Source: Epiperipatus broadwayi
Lineage: Eukaryota > Onychophora > Udeonychophora > Euonychophora > Peripatidae
DNA: 64,000 nucleotides
Direction of reading: 5' to 3'
NCBI GenBank assembly: GCA_028023455.1
Contig: JAQFVV010006200.1
Coordinates: 3,047,738-3,111,737 of the forward strand
Position 1 is the stretch's first letter; each line of letters begins with the position of its first letter. A program made the translations under genes and the position numbers. Of the stretch, positions 24,003-37,420 are shown in pieces. The notes beneath the pieces were generated by a model. It saw only the letters and a program-made list of their open reading frames with translations, was not told the origin of the DNA and did no database searches.

Positions 24003-24135
24003 ATGGTGCGCATCAACGTTTTAGCTGACGCTTTGAGGTCTATTAATAATGCAGAAAAACGCTGCAAAAGACAAGTTCTAATAAGACCATGTTCCAAAGT
24101 TATTGTAAAGTTTTTAATAGTTATGATGAAACATG
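24003..24135 (+). CDS. RPS15A: Ribosomal protein S15a (uS8), coding exon 1
   Basis: Ribosomal protein uS8 of the cytosolic 40S subunit, which binds 18S rRNA and is needed for small-subunit assembly. The four exons (24003-24135, 26059-26138, 30091-30176, 34238-34331) sum to 393 bases: 130 codons plus stop, exactly the family length. This exon encodes residues 1-44 and the first base of codon 45, starting '[20 protein letters not shown]'. The ATG follows a splice acceptor (TTTTTATTTCAG, ending 23994) by eight bases, so the leader is spliced, as is usual for this gene. The donor is G/GTAAG at 24136. Residue 21 is Cys where I recall Gly in vertebrates. The introns are long (1.9, 4.0 and 4.1 kb) and loaded with transposon remains. 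All junctions are GT-AG with matching phases, so the gene looks functional. Confidence 0.98.
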
Positions 24136-24609
24136 GTAAGTTACTTATTTTTAATATGTATATATAGTTTCATCATTTATTTTTTTTCTCGTTTTATAAG
24201 CACCATCTTTTTTAATTTCTTTTGATTTTTTTTCTCTAATTTTATTGTATTGAATTTTTTTCTTTATTGTATGTATTCTGTGAACATACATACCCTCGTG
24301 TATATATATCCATATTTAGAAATCTAGACAGTGTGCTAATTTATTTTTGGCTGTGCATATATGTATTAATATATTTAATCTTGTAATTAAATATTAATAA
24401 ATGCAGTAACATAAATATATATAAAGTACAACTTTAAAATTTTTTATCTACCTAGGAGCACTTTTGACTAACTTGGTAGTCTTTGTCAACTAATGCTTTC
24501 TAAAAGTCTAACCTTAACACAATTCATTGATTTTTACATTGCTGCCTGTCTGTTTATTAAGTCATACTTACATTTATATATTAACATAGTATCCTTTATT
24601 TTCCTTTTA

Positions 24610-25975
24610 TTATTGTTTTTTTTTTCGATTTGTAATATGTTCACATTATTATAATCCAAATTAAAACCATATATTCATAAAAACCGATGTTAAAACATCA
24701 TTTCCATTACAATTTTGTTGAGTTTTTTGAACTCTTTTTAATAACTGCAAGTGCTATTAAGTTCTTTTCTCGAATTTACATCTTGATTCTCCTATATATC
24801 CACTGCCACATTTACCTCTCATTTATATATGATGCAATTTTGATATAAGAATGAGGTTTTAGCTTTTGAATTATTTATTTTGTTTAATCCAGAAAGTACA
24901 TAAAATGCAATATCACATATATCTTTATATATTTTCCTTATAAAATTAAGTTGTTCATTTGAAATATATGGTATTGATATCCATATTTTTTTATTAGTAG
25001 TAGAATCAACCTTATTATTATTTTTATTTTTCCTATTAAAATTTTTAATAGTATTATATACAAGATGGTAATTATATCCAATATTTAATAATTCATTTGT
25101 ATAAATTTCAATATATTTGTTTTTATCTGATGTATACTTAGAAAGATTGTTGTTTCTAAACAAAAAGGACTTCGAACCTGTTGTTTTGGAATGTAATCTC
25201 TGTTTTGGAATGTAACCTCTTATTTCTATTAGTTTAATCATCATACAATAATATAGCTTACAACTTTCTAGTTATCTTAAAATCAAAAGACTGGACACCC
25301 ATTGACATTTTAAACCATCTAAACTATTTAATTTTTTAAACAATTTTTTAATAATATCTGGCTTGCCACATACAAATATGTCATCCACGTATCTCTTTTT
25401 GATAAATCTCCTTTTTCAAAATAATTTCTTCATATGTTGAAATTATAAAATTGCATATTTGAGCGACTGTAGGTAGACCCATTAGCCAACCATTATCCAT
25501 TCTGTAGAACTCATTAAAAGCTGCATAAATGTTTTTATCAATAAAATTAAATATTTCAACTATAAATTTTATTATTTTCATATTAATATTTTTTAAATTT
25601 AATGCATTAGAAATAATTTTAATAAATGTTATTTGATCAATTGATCCATATATGTCACTCACGTCTAAAGTACATATTACATCATTATTTTACTGACAAA
25701 ATCAGATGATAAACATATTGTATGTTTTCCAAACAAATGATTTCTTGAAGTATTTTCTCCACTAATCTACATGTTTCATAATAAAATGCCTTTCCGAAAT
25801 TCACCATTAAATGCAATAGTTCATTCTCTTTATGCAGTTTTATATTTGAAATAAATATTAGGATATATTGCAGCTGACGGATAAAGCTTATAATACGTAT
25901 TCTTATCAATTGCATTATTTTTCGCTTTTTTAAAAATGTTATTAATATACTTATAATCATGTTACATATATATTT
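24610..25975 (-). mobile_element. Penelope-like retroelement remnant (RT and GIY-YIG)
   Basis: Read on the - strand inside intron 1 of RPS15A. Fragments in order: 'LMVNFGKAFYYETCRLVEKIL' with a few changes from the family's 'RPIV' box (about 25800); motif A 'VICTLDVSDIYGSI' (25680-25640); motif B-like 'GWLMGLPTVAQICNFIISTYEE' (25490-25420), where the usual MGSPLSP box is altered; motif C 'KRYVDDIFVCGKP' (25400-25362); a thumb-like part 'ISIPYISNEQLNFIRKIYKD' (about 24980-24920); and a GIY-YIG endonuclease motif 'CGSGYIGESRCKFEKR' (about 24811-24760) in a shifted frame. Order and motifs fit the Penelope order, not LINEs or LTR elements. Frameshifts and stops make it inactive. The 3' end is uncertain. 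Confidence 0.85.
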
Positions 25976-26058
25976 TGATATTTTAAATTTACTCTTAACA
26001 TTATCATTATACCTAAATTCAGAGAAGAAAGTTTTTTAATACTTTTTTGTTTTTATAG

Positions 26059-26138
26059 GCTATATAGGGGAATTTGAAATAGTGGATGATCATAGAGCAG
26101 GAAAAATTGTTGTTAATCTTACGGGACGTTTAAATAAG
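26059..26138 (+). CDS. RPS15A: Ribosomal protein S15a, coding exon 2
   Basis: Eighty bases following acceptor TTTTTATAG (26058) and ending before donor GTGAGT (26139). The first two bases complete the Gly codon split from exon 1. It encodes '[18 protein letters not shown]' and then 'NLTGRLNK', the conserved central part of uS8, ending in phase 0. Confidence 0.98.
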
Positions 26139-27185
26139 GTGAGTCTTTATTGCTTCCAATTTGTAACATTGATATGATATAATTCATCTTAAAAGATAAA
26201 ATAATAGAGCAATTTAAAAGTATTTATATATTTTTAAAATTTGCTCTTTAGAACGTAGTTATTTTTTGACATTTTAGAAATGATAGTTGTATAGTGCATT
26301 TGGATCTCAAAACAGTGTATGTGTAGTAAAAATGAGATAGTTGTGTAATTGAAATAAATTAATAATGAGAAATAATAATAGTAATTTTTGTTTTACTAAA
26401 TAACATTGATAATATATATGTACTGTATAGACATTTCAATGTTTTTATTGTCATTATATAAATAACGTGGTTCCATTTTTATCAAAATTATGTTCTAGCC
26501 TATATGATTTAGTGCAGTAATAGATTCTAGAATTAAAGTTTCCTGGATAATCCTCATTGAGGAAATATTTTCTAAAATCTCAATTTACTCTCTTGAATGT
26601 AAGTTGTGTTTATTCTATAATCTTGGATGCTGTTTAATTTAAATCTAGATAGGTAAAGACATCTGAGTAAACTATAATTATTCCAATCATATTAGGTTTG
26701 CTTATATTATTATTGTAATTTTTGCAATAATTCTTAACCTGTAATCAGAAATTTGTAAATTGAATTTTGCTAATTTAAAGATAGATCTGAAAATGGTTTT
26801 AATAAAACTAATATTTAATAGATTTTTATTGTCTCATGAAGTTATAGAGACAGACGAAACAAATAGTTTAAATTAATTACATCAGTATCAATGAAAGAAA
26901 TGAAATCATTTAGGCTTGATATTTGAATACAAGGAACTCGCATGCTTTCTGTCTGTATTGATGTATAGGGGTTAAATTAAGTAAATAATCGAAGTGAAAA
27001 TGGTTTCTAATCTAAGATTGGAGAATTTAAATGGAGAGGGTAATTAATGTAGTTAGAAGAGAAAATAATTAATAATCTGCAGAAATTTTCAATCTATATC
27101 AAAAAACAAAATTTTATGGAATATATTTTGTCACATGGTGCTAACTTTGGATTCTCATTCTATTGACTGCAAATTATTATATAAA

Positions 27186-27720
27186 TATTTTAAATGCTTT
27201 CTCTGGCTAAGCATTTATCACAAAGCTTGTTAAGGAATTGGCAATCCTCATTATTTATATCTTACATGCTTAAGAGAATTGGGTCGTGTGATCTATGACT
27301 TATTTTGACTATTTATAGTCTCTGCTTTAAGTCCTATGGGATGTTATATTGCTAAGACTACTTATATACGGTATGGCTGAAGATCTCTCAGCCCCATATA
27401 GCTATTTGAATTGGATAGCTGGGTCAGATTTTCCACCCAATAGATAACTTTTAGATAAATGTTGGCCCTGGGTTGGTATTTTTAGATCTAGTGTCTGAAC
27501 CTACCCTAGCTCCTCTCTGAGGAGTGCCAAAGTACGAAACCATAGTCAGAGGTTGTGAGGGGGGGGGGCTTCTGACAGAGATATTTTAAATGCTTTCTCT
27601 GGCTAAGCATTTGTCACAAAGTTTGTTGAGGAATTGGCAATTCTCATTATTTATATCTTACAAGCTTAAGAGAATTGAGTCATGTGATCTATGACTCTTA
27701 TTTTGACTATTATATAAATA
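27186..27720. repeat. Direct repeat pair flanked by 14-bp duplication, in RPS15A intron 2
   Basis: A segment of about 135 bp beginning ATATTTTAAATGCTTTCTCT occurs at 27184-27318 and again at 27572-27710, about 93% alike by eye. Between them are about 250 bp of unrelated sequence with a G-run near 27560. The whole block is flanked by TATTATATAAATAT at 27175-27188 and 27708-27721. This is either a miniature element with terminal direct repeats or a local duplication; the repeats do not start TG or end CA. Confidence 0.75.
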
Positions 27721-28454
27721 TGTTTAAGAATTTTTTAAAAAAAATTTCTTTCCAATCACTAGTGTTGATATAAATAATTTTTTTTGTTTTTGTGGAATTA
27801 ATTACCAAATGACAATTTGTTATGAAATAAGAGAAAATGTTTTCACAGCTCCATGATTTTTCTTACAATCTGATTTTTGACATATTTTTGATCAAAAGCA
27901 TTTTAAATATAAAATCCAACTTTAAAAAAAATTAAAAAACTGGAATGTTAAGACTTCAAATAACAATGCGGCGGGGGGGTGGTGAAATTTTGAAATTAAC
28001 ATTGTGATGATTTGAATATAAGATAGATATCAGGAATCTGCAATGGAAATTTATTATAGATTTTGAATGATTTTACTGTTGAACGGCTTTATATTCATTA
28101 GATAAAAATATTCAAAATTTGTATTTGTATAAAGCAACAAAAAAACTGAAATTATATTGCTTTATAATATTTTATAGAGAAATGAAGTGAAATAGTACAA
28201 AATTCTTTTTACATGCGAGACCTGAATATTCAGTTTTTAAATTAAAGCAATTCTTTACTTAGGTGACCTATATAACTATAGTATTGTGGGAATTTTCTTA
28301 ATGGATAAAGTGGCAGTGCAATTGAACATGTATGGCATGGGATGATAAAGACCTCTGGTAGTTTTTGAACCATGTGTTCATTCTGTGTTGTTCATGATCA
28401 TATAATTGTGCATAAAAGAGCTTTTCTAAAACTCATTTAATAAGATTTGATGTA

Positions 28455-28523
28455 TGGTGATGATTTTAGGCCAAGAAAGCATCTGATATCTGCTGGCCAT
28501 GTATATCCAAACATTATCCTGAT
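28455..28523 (+). other. Weak box C/D-like layout in RPS15A intron 2
   Basis: GTGATGA (28457-28463) is followed by CTGA at about 28483 and by CTGA at about 28522, an arrangement like boxes C, D' and D of a guide snoRNA. Ribosomal protein introns are common hosts of such RNAs. No closing stem and no convincing rRNA complementarity was found, so this is noted only as a weak candidate. Confidence 0.1.
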
Positions 28524-30090
28524 AGAAAATGAGTGGAAAAAGAAAAGCATCTGTTCAAAAGTTTACAAATATTATATTAAAAATTATTGATTTATAGAGG
28601 TCCATGAAGTATAAATATATACAATGTGTATCATAAGTCCGGTATTACATTCGTCTTCCCTCCCTCCCCCAATTATGATTAAAATTTAACAATAAAGATT
28701 AATAAATTTATACTCGTAGTAAATTGTGAAGTCAGTCATTACAAAAATTAACAGATTGTATCTAGACTGCAAATCAGGAACTGGGTTGTGATAATGAGCT
28801 TAATGCAAAGTTTAATCAAGTGTAATTAAACTTGCAGTTGGTGCCTTAAGTTCCAATGACTTGCCATTATTTTATCCCATTACTCATTGCTTGAAATATT
28901 GAATTTAATCAAACAAATCGTATACAAGTTACATTATCTTAGTTTTTGATTAGAGATTGCCACCAAAAATGAATTATTCTAACAAACGTTTGGTGAGCTT
29001 GCAAAATAATATTTATTTTAAATAATCTATTTATATCAGTCCATACATTATGTTTATAACATAGGTATTTTCTTTTTTAAGAAAATCCTTTGCATGATTT
29101 CGTTTGTTTTTTAGATCAATAATTTTTTCTCTCTCCATTATTATGTTATGAATTTGTACTATATATCTTTTTTAATCTTTAAAACGAAAAATGGATTGAA
29201 TTAAATTTTAATTATTTTGTTTTAATAATAATAACCAGATTAAAATTCATATATAGACTTCAATTTTGACTTCTCTTATTTTTCAGTAAATGTTTTATTT
29301 AAAAAAATTGAATATATTATGAAGATATTAATTATAATGCAGAAGAAAAATTAGAAATTAACGCTAAATTGAAGTAATAAACAAATTTATGGTTAGAATG
29401 CATGAATTAAAGTAAAACGAAATCAAACATTTAAATAATAATAATAAAATATTATATAAATAATATAGATTTAACTAATTCTATAAACAATAAAGATTTT
29501 ATAAACATTTATATATATATATTAAGTTAAATAAATACAAGAAACTTTAAAATAAAACTATTTTGAATTTAATTACATATTCTTTGAGATTGCTGTGCAG
29601 TTTGAAATTTGATATATAATTTAAATTTGGTTTTTAATGTTATACATTTTTTTAGCTTTTTGAGAGTGTATTTGTTATATTATCTGTTTATTAGATGTAA
29701 ATTATACGTGCATCATAAACATACAAAGCTCTAGATATTCTTACAGTCTCATTTAAAGCTATTTTTGGACGTCATTTCAGTTGGTACATGTTATTAGTGT
29801 TGTTGTATTTAATATTTATGATATATATAAAAATGAATGTTTTCCAGATATCGAAAATGTTTCGGAACAATAAACAAGAATAATAAAGCGTAAAAATTAT
29901 ACATTTATTAGCATATTGGGAAAACTAAATAATAGGGATAGTATGACCAAGTGATAATACTTGGATCATTATTGGTGGTGATTACCTTTGCAAACTGCTT
30001 AACAGTATTATTATAATTGTCAAATTTAGAGCTACATCTTAAATCTTTTACAGTATTAAAATGCTCATATGAACTATTTTTTTTTTTTAG

Positions 30091-30176
30091 TGTGGTGTTA
30101 TAAGTCCCAGGTTTGATGTCCGTCTGAGAGATCTTGAAAAATGGACCAGAAACCTCCTTCCATCTCGACAATTTGG
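30091..30176 (+). CDS. RPS15A: Ribosomal protein S15a, coding exon 3
   Basis: Eighty-six bases after a long T-tract and acceptor TTTAG (30090) and before donor GTAATT (30177). It encodes 'CGVISPRFDVRLRDLEKW' followed by 'TRNLLPSRQFG', with the final Gly codon split two bases before the intron. Confidence 0.98.
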
Positions 30177-30233
30177 GTAATTTTTTTTAGTTCTGTTGAT
30201 TGTTTTTGACTCCTTGGCATATGAATATTTATA

Positions 30234-31050
30234 TATAGGGGATTTAAATGCAGACTTTCAAGCTCCCTTCAGCCATCCACTCTATAACTGATACACTTGA
30301 CCACACACATGTGAAAAAGATAAATGATCTCCAATATACATATTTCATGCTGAACCAGCATTCATCAATTCCAGATCATCTCCCACATATGTAATCAGTG
30401 CTCGGTTTTTATTAAAAGAGCAAATTGTCACATTTTAATGGATAGGCTTCAATCTACTCCACCTTCCAACTCTTCAGCCAACCACACCATTGAAAATCTG
30501 ATAATGGAACACCCAAATCCCTTGTAAATGCCAATATTGACCTTAAGTCACTGACCCATCATGTATAGAATCTTGTCCATTATTTTAAAAAAAGAGATAG
30601 GTAGAATACAGGCTGAATTTGTAATATTTTAAATAAAAGTATATTTTATATACCTGGAGTCTAGCTATGTAAAATATACTTATATTTAAAATATTACAAA
30701 TTCAGTCTATGTCCTGCCTATCCCTCTTCTGTGTATTTAAATAGACATGGGCCTATACATGAGGGATCAGAGTGAAAGGGCAATATGATTTGGGCATTTC
30801 ATCATCAGATTTTCAATGGTATGGATTCCCGAAGAGGTGGAGTAGATTGAAGCCTGTCCATTAAAGTGTGAAAATTTGCCATCTTAATATAAACCGAGCA
30901 CTGATTATATATATGTGTGTGGGAGATGATGATCTGAATCAACTGAGTTCTGGTTCAGCATGAAATATATATATATATATTGGAGATCGATTATATGAAA
31001 TGAATGGATGACTGAAGAGAGCTCGAAAGTCTGTTCTCAAATCCCCTATA
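30234..31050. mobile_element. Foldback element, copy 2, in RPS15A intron 3
   Basis: Outer ends TATAGGGGATTT and AAATCCCCTATA pair. The arms match those of the foldback at 16527-17283, sharing blocks such as GGCTTCAATCTACTCCA, ATACATATTTCATGCTGAACC and the GAGCACTGATTA-like block, but are more diverged. The centre holds a second, nested inverted repeat (about 30595-30725) around TAAATAAAAGTATATTTTATA. The B-box-like terminus seen in copy 1 is degraded here. Confidence 0.82.
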
Positions 31051-32610
31051 TTACAGCTAGACTCCAAGTATGTAAAATATTGTATATAAAATATATTTTT
31101 AAAATTGACTATAAGTTTATCTTGTATATTTGAAAAACATTAATTCATTAGGAGTTTTATGTATTAACTTGCATATTTAAGTCATAGTTTTAAACGACTG
31201 GATTTGATTCCCAAAAAAACGTTTTTTATATATATATTAGAATTATGAGATTTTCACAGTATTAAATTTGTATTGTTTGAATCAAAATAGTATAAACTTT
31301 TTAAGTTCTATCGCCAAGTCAACACTGAGTCTAATTATCTTTTATTTTTTTAGTAAATAGTTTTAAGATGAAAGTTTATTTCAATTTTTAAAAAAAATAA
31401 TAATACAAATAATGCTTTTTTGAAAAAGTATATAAATTTTCATATAGCAGTGATTCCATCCAAATGTATAAGAATAAAACTATAAAGTATTGATATTAAG
31501 CTAATATGAATCAAACAATACAGGAATCTTTACTTTTTTTAACCATCTATCCTAATAGATGTAAACTTGATTAGAAAGAACAATCATAATTCTGCTGTAA
31601 ATTGAAATAGTGAATTGCCCAGAATTCATTCTATCATCTTTTAGAAATTTGATATTGATTGGCCACTACATATTGTAAAAATAATTTTTTTTTTCTTTTA
31701 TTTTTAAATAAAACATTTAGGGATGAAATTTGTTTTCATTATTAAAAAATTTTAATTGTTTAATCTTAATTCCGAACTGTTAAGAATAATTATTGCTATA
31801 ATTAATTTAATTCAATGCAAGACTCTAGAACTAAAAGTCCAAGTATCATAGTTCAGTCAGTTATTTCTTACACAACCTCCCAAATTTTCAACCCATTCAA
31901 TTATTTAATTCAATATGTATATATTCTGGAGAAATGAATATCATATTAAAAGATTGTTTGCTGTACATACTCATACTTTGTTTTGCTTCATTAAACAGTA
32001 TTTTGAAGTTTTACAAATTGATAGATTCATTTTTATATTCCCAAGAAATGAATCTATTGGGTAATTTGTAGTTGGTGGGATATTTATTAAATCCGAGATG
32101 ATTTTCCTCTTAATCTAAATTTTATGACCTGTTTTCACCTTTTTGGGCAACTGATTAGATGCATTCTTATTAATTTGCATTTTGGTTGAAAATGTATTCC
32201 TATGATTGCAATTGTCAGGGATTATATCCATACTTAAAGATTCTGTACAATAGATTTATCTTCATTTCCATATTAGGTAATAATGACTAATAATATTGAA
32301 ATTCAAGAAGTAGTAAAGTGATTTTTTTTTTTATGCACACTGTCAATAAGATTTTTTGATGTGATCTTAACCTTTTGATTTTTATATTTTAAAATTTGAA
32401 ATAATACAAATAACAAAAAAATATATATTTTGATTGTCAGAAATAATTTTCGTAGAAGTAAAAATACATGTTTGAATCTAATGTTCTTTTTCATAGTTTT
32501 GTTTTGGTAATATTACAATCATTTTATTTAGTTCAGAGTAACATTAGATAAAAAATTATATTCAAAATGAGATCCAAAGTCTTTCCATAAGAATACATAT
32601 AAAAACAGGC

Positions 32611-32850
32611 AAAACTCTCCATGCAATAGTGCCACTCAGTGCATGCCAGAATAATCAATGGATGCCAGAAGGCTTGTGCATAAAATCCCTGTCTAGTGCA
32701 TACTCATTCAATATCCCCAAACTAGTTTCTAGCTTGTGGCTTTCATCAGTGAGGAGTCTTGGATCTGAGAGTATTGCATTTAGGTGCATTCTGGCATCCA
32801 TTGATTACTCTAGTTTGCACTGAATGGCACCACTGTATGGAGAGTTTGTT
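32611..32850. mobile_element. Short hairpin (foldback MITE) in RPS15A intron 3
   Basis: A 240-bp stem-loop. AAAACTCTCCATGCAATAGT at the left pairs with ACTGTATGGAGAGTTTGTTT at the right, and inner blocks such as ATCAATGGATGCCAGAA pair too. Stem about 85 bp, apparent mismatch about 12%. A 64-codon open frame across it is a by-product of the hairpin. No target duplication was established. Confidence 0.8.
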
Positions 32851-33010
32851 TTAATAACAGTTATGAACAAGCATAAGAAAATGGTAATCATGTGATGTTT
32901 AGAGGTTTAAAAAATGCATATACTGACTAACAGATTGGATTAAAAGGTTTTTTTACTGTAATATTTTAATACATGCTTTAATGAATTTAAAAAATCAATA
33001 AATAATAATA

Positions 33011-33656
33011 CACTCAAGTCTCGTTTTATGCAGTAGATAGGTTCCGCAAAAAAACCCGTATTAAAAAAAATCACACCAAAATAGACTTAACTTACCTTGA
33101 AAAATGGGGGATATGTTCTGTAATTTTCAGAATTCGCATAAAAGCAAAGCAACAAGGAAAAATTACTTTAAAATTTGCATTAAAAAAATAAGCAAATAAA
33201 GTATGACTAATAAAAAATCTAAAATATTTGAAAAAAATTAATACAAGACAAACTTTATACATATCATTAGAAATATTATTTTCAGTTTATAAAATCTTCG
33301 TTTTTTTATTTTAAAAATCTAAAAGATTATTTATTTCTGTTATAGCTAACAAAATACATTTTAAAAGTTTAAGATTTTTGAATATTTATTGTGATATTTT
33401 TATATGTAAGTATAAATCAAGTTATTTACATGGAAGCTAAGATTCTAAATACAGCTCCAGGCCATATTCACGTTAGCTGCTAATATAACATTTTTGAAAA
33501 AAAAAAAAAAGTATTTCAAGTGAAAATAAGTTATTAATAATTTAAATTTCTTGATATCTAATAAATATCGTAAAATATGAAAGATATTAAGAAGAAACAT
33601 GAATCGCATAACTTCAAAATCACATTAAAATAATTCGCATAAAACGAGACCTAGTG
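33011..33656. mobile_element. TA-flanked MITE, copy 2 of 3, in RPS15A intron 3
   Basis: This 646-bp copy starts CACTCAAGTCTCGTTTTATG and ends CATAAAACGAGACCTAGTG, flanked by TA on both sides. It shares with the other copies the blocks AGTAGATAGGTTCC, GACTTAA(C/T)TTACCTTGAAA and TAAAAGCAAAGCAACAA. It is shorter than copy 1 through internal deletions. Confidence 0.85.
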
Positions 33657-34217
33657 TATTATGAAGATAGTTACACAACTTTTTTGCATAATTTATGCAC
33701 AAAAAAAACAAAAAACTATTATTAACAATTTTATAATTGTCTTAGATTTTTTTGTTGTTGTTGTAATATTTAAATTATTCATGTTTTGTTTTTTTTTTTG
33801 GCTGGAAATAAATGATTATCCCCTTCATTGTTTTTGCTTTTAAAAAATAACTTTTATGAACAAATTGATAAAAAAAACCCTAAAACTTCTAACTATTTTG
33901 AAAATGTCAAAAGAAAAATGGATTATCCATAAGATGACTTATCATGTGCAAGAATAATACATATTTTTCAACTTAGTACTGAAAGATACATTCACTTTAT
34001 ATACACTTCTAAATGCTGATAAACTGAGGATTATATTCAATATATTAATAAAGTTTTGATATTTGATTCTCAATTATACAAATAAATAAATAAAAATTAT
34101 TAAAGTCAAAAAATATATATTGATATGTCTAATAAATTGATAATTTTTTAGAACATTTAAACATTGTGTGTAAATTGTTGTGATGCATGTTTATATAATA
34201 TGGAAATTTAGTCATAA

Positions 34218-34331
<114 letters not shown>

Positions 34332-36944
34332 AAATGGTGTAATTAAAATTAAAAAAAAACCCCCGTATACTGGATTTTTTTAAAAATATATATATACATT
34401 ACTTGATTTTTATTTTGAATAGCTTTATAGTATTATCTTAACTCAAGCTTTGGTTTCATTCCAGAGTTTATTTCAAAACTTGCTTAAACCCATTTATTAA
34501 CAGTAATTTTCTTAATTAAAGGGATTTTTAGGGTAGCATCTCATCTTGTCACATTAACTAAAACATGTTGAATTGACATTAATTTTTATTAGTCATTTAT
34601 TAATTTATGAATAATATAATGTAGCGAAAATTACACTACAGAAATATTCAAGATTAAAATGATGTTAATCAAAATATAAAAAATTATATAAAACTAACAT
34701 TTGATATTCCATTAATATTCATCTAACTATTTTAGTGTAATAGCATACATGATATTAAGCATTTTGATCTTAACTGCCTTAATGGCGATTATACACTAAA
34801 CTACAGAATAGCCAAATTTAGATTAAATAAAAAAAAAATTTTTTTTTGTTTTATATTTTTGTTTGGTGGAGGATGAAGAAACTATCCTTTTTTTGGGGGG
34901 GATTAATTTTCTAATAAATTTTTTTTTCACCCCCGCTATTTTTTATCTCTTTTAGGCTGAACATGCTAGTAGATAAACAAAAATTATAGAATATCATTGA
35001 AGAAAGAATAAATAAGAATTGTATGAGATCTGGAAAGTAGTGTTACTCATCTAATAATTACAATGGAATATATCGTTGAGCAGTAATAATTCACTACATT
35101 TACATATGATACCTGCAGCAGAACAGTTAGGTAAATTTATGTCTATACAGGTCTGTATAAATAGTTGAATAATCTCCAGCCTTTCCTGAATAAAGAGATG
35201 CAAAAAGATATTCATTAGCAGGATTTTCAAATTTTTAAGCAATTGTGTGAAATTTCTTTGAACATTCAGAACTTAAGATTACTACTGTCATTAGGTAAAG
35301 CCTAAGTAGACCAGTTTATTTTTTCTGAGCTAAAATATCACATCATAGTTAATGATGTATGATGGTCATTATTCAAGTGATTTGTTGAAATGGAATAATA
35401 TGATTACCTGTAATAATATTTAATTGCTTAAATAATTCACTTGAAATTTCATTAACATACACTTATGCTAAAATAATATTGGACTTATATTTCAGTCTGC
35501 CATTGCTTGGGGTTTTTTTCCTTTGTAAAAAAATTCAATTGGGTTATACAGATTTTGGGGAGACTTATTAAAGGGAATAATGAAACTGCAACAAATTTAG
35601 CTTTTGCTAATATTTAAAGTAACGACTTTTTTTAGTATTAAATATTAAAAGCTATTCAGTAACTTCAGAGCTTTAGCTTATCCTTGTAATAATTAAAAAA
35701 ACAAATGGGATAACATATCAATAATATTTGTGATAATTTTTGAAAATATCCGTAGATATTTTGGTATCTTGTAGTTTTACAATTCATCTTCGACCAAATA
35801 AATAAAATAATGCTAATTTTAATTCTGCCAAAGGTTTGACCTCTGAACATTCTAAGACTACAAAATATTTGTTTCTAAGTTCAATGTAATTACATGGATG
35901 GAAAATAAAACTTGAAATGTGTTAAAAATAATGCTAGGATACAAAATCATTAAAACGTAACGATAATTGTGGAATTCCATTCGATTTTGATAATTATTTG
36001 TCACAAGAGTTCATTTACAAATATTGTTTTTTAAAAAATTCTAAATATATATAATGATACAGCACAAACAATTTAACATTTCCTAATGTAATGTTGCACT
36101 ATCTTAAGGATTTTACCAATACAGTTTTCATTGCATACAGTATAAAGTAAATAAGTTTAATTATCTGTTTTCTATTGCAAAAAACAATTTGAATTTACTT
36201 ATAATCTTAACCAAAAAAACTAGTCACATCTATATATGTAGTGACAAATATTACGTGTATATAAATATACAAATTTCTAAGCAATGCTATTTGAAGTTAA
36301 TCCTAACAATACAAATCAACATATTCTACATATATATTATTTATTTCTGTCATTTATGATCTGGTTTAAATTGAAAGCTACTTCTGATTTGTCAATTTAA
36401 ATATTTAGAAATTTATTGGGGAAATTCATTTCTTCTAGCCTAAATATTTGAAATTCTTTTCTATATATGGAAAAAGGTGCAGAGTGTAATTTCTTATGCC
36501 AATTGAGTTGTCATATAATGAAAATAAAGTCGTTTTTAGTTATTTATACTAGCAGTGATATCGAGTTAATTCTGACACATTGCAAATAATATAATTTATA
36601 TATACCAGATGCAAGTTATTTCTAACAAAAGACATTTATATTGTTAATAGTATAAATATTTTCTTTTACGAAAAGCTATTAAACAAGTGTTTAAAAGATT
36701 TGTCTTAGATCTCTCCCACTCCTTTCAGCTCATAGCTAATGTAAAATTTCTTCAAAAACAATTGTCTTCTGCAGAATCTAAATAAATTGAATCTATTTTT
36801 ACTCTCTTTTCATTTTAATTCATAAAATGGTTTTTGTAAAAACTTACAAGTTAATCACATTATACATTTTTATCATATTAATTTTAATATTCTCATTTAC
36901 TAACTACTATTTGCATTTTAATATTTTTCAGTATTTAATGATAT
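34332..36944. other. AT-rich region downstream of RPS15A, no gene seen
   Basis: It begins with the RPS15A 3'UTR. I see only homopolymer-rich sequence and short open frames of random composition. Confidence 0.6.
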
Positions 36945-37345
36945 CCTAGGTAATGGTTATAGAATCATGTCTTCATAAACTACAAATCCAAAGCATAATA
37001 CAGTTCCATTTACTATTTGCCAATACATGGATAATATCCAACGTTGAAGCCATTTTGAAATCCAGCTTTTTTTTTTTGAATGGCAGAACCTAAACTTTGC
37101 TGTAAACCACATGTAAATAAATATCTTGTTAAAAATTTTGTTTAGAACTTATGTCTATAATTTTAATATCTTTAGCATATGTTTTAATTATTACTATTGC
37201 ATTTTTTCTGTAATCTGATTCATCTTTATTATTTAGACATTTGGTATATAGTTCTGCCAACAATTTTCCTATATCTTTATTTAAACCATTTTCTGGAGCT
37301 TGACTCTCATTCAGATTTAATTGCATATCTCTGCCTTCATTTATT
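36945..37345 (-). mobile_element. Ancient RTE LINE copy, RT part
   Basis: This aligns with 13300-13740 of the reference RTE copy. Shared blocks include CTACAAATCCAAAGCATAAT, TCTTTATTATTTAGACATTTGG and TTTTCTGGAGC. The - strand frame gives 'LLAELYTKCLNNKDESDYRK', matching 'FLAKLYTKCLNDKD' of the reference. It is heavily diverged. The remaining part of the same copy lies beyond a MITE at 38285-39060. Confidence 0.8.
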
Positions 37346-37420
37346 TGTATGGTATTACAAAAAGAACATTAATGGATTTCAAAAAAGTTATTAGAAGGGA
37401 AATATAAAAAATATGAAGTA

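Noticed and set aside
28455-28523. Box C/D snoRNA in RPS15A intron 2
   Set aside because: The box spacing is plausible but there is no terminal stem and no rRNA-complementary guide; such short boxes arise by chance in this composition. Kept only as a very low-confidence entry.
32629-32823. 64-codon open frame at 32629
   Set aside because: It runs through the stem-loop of a hairpin element and has no features of its own.
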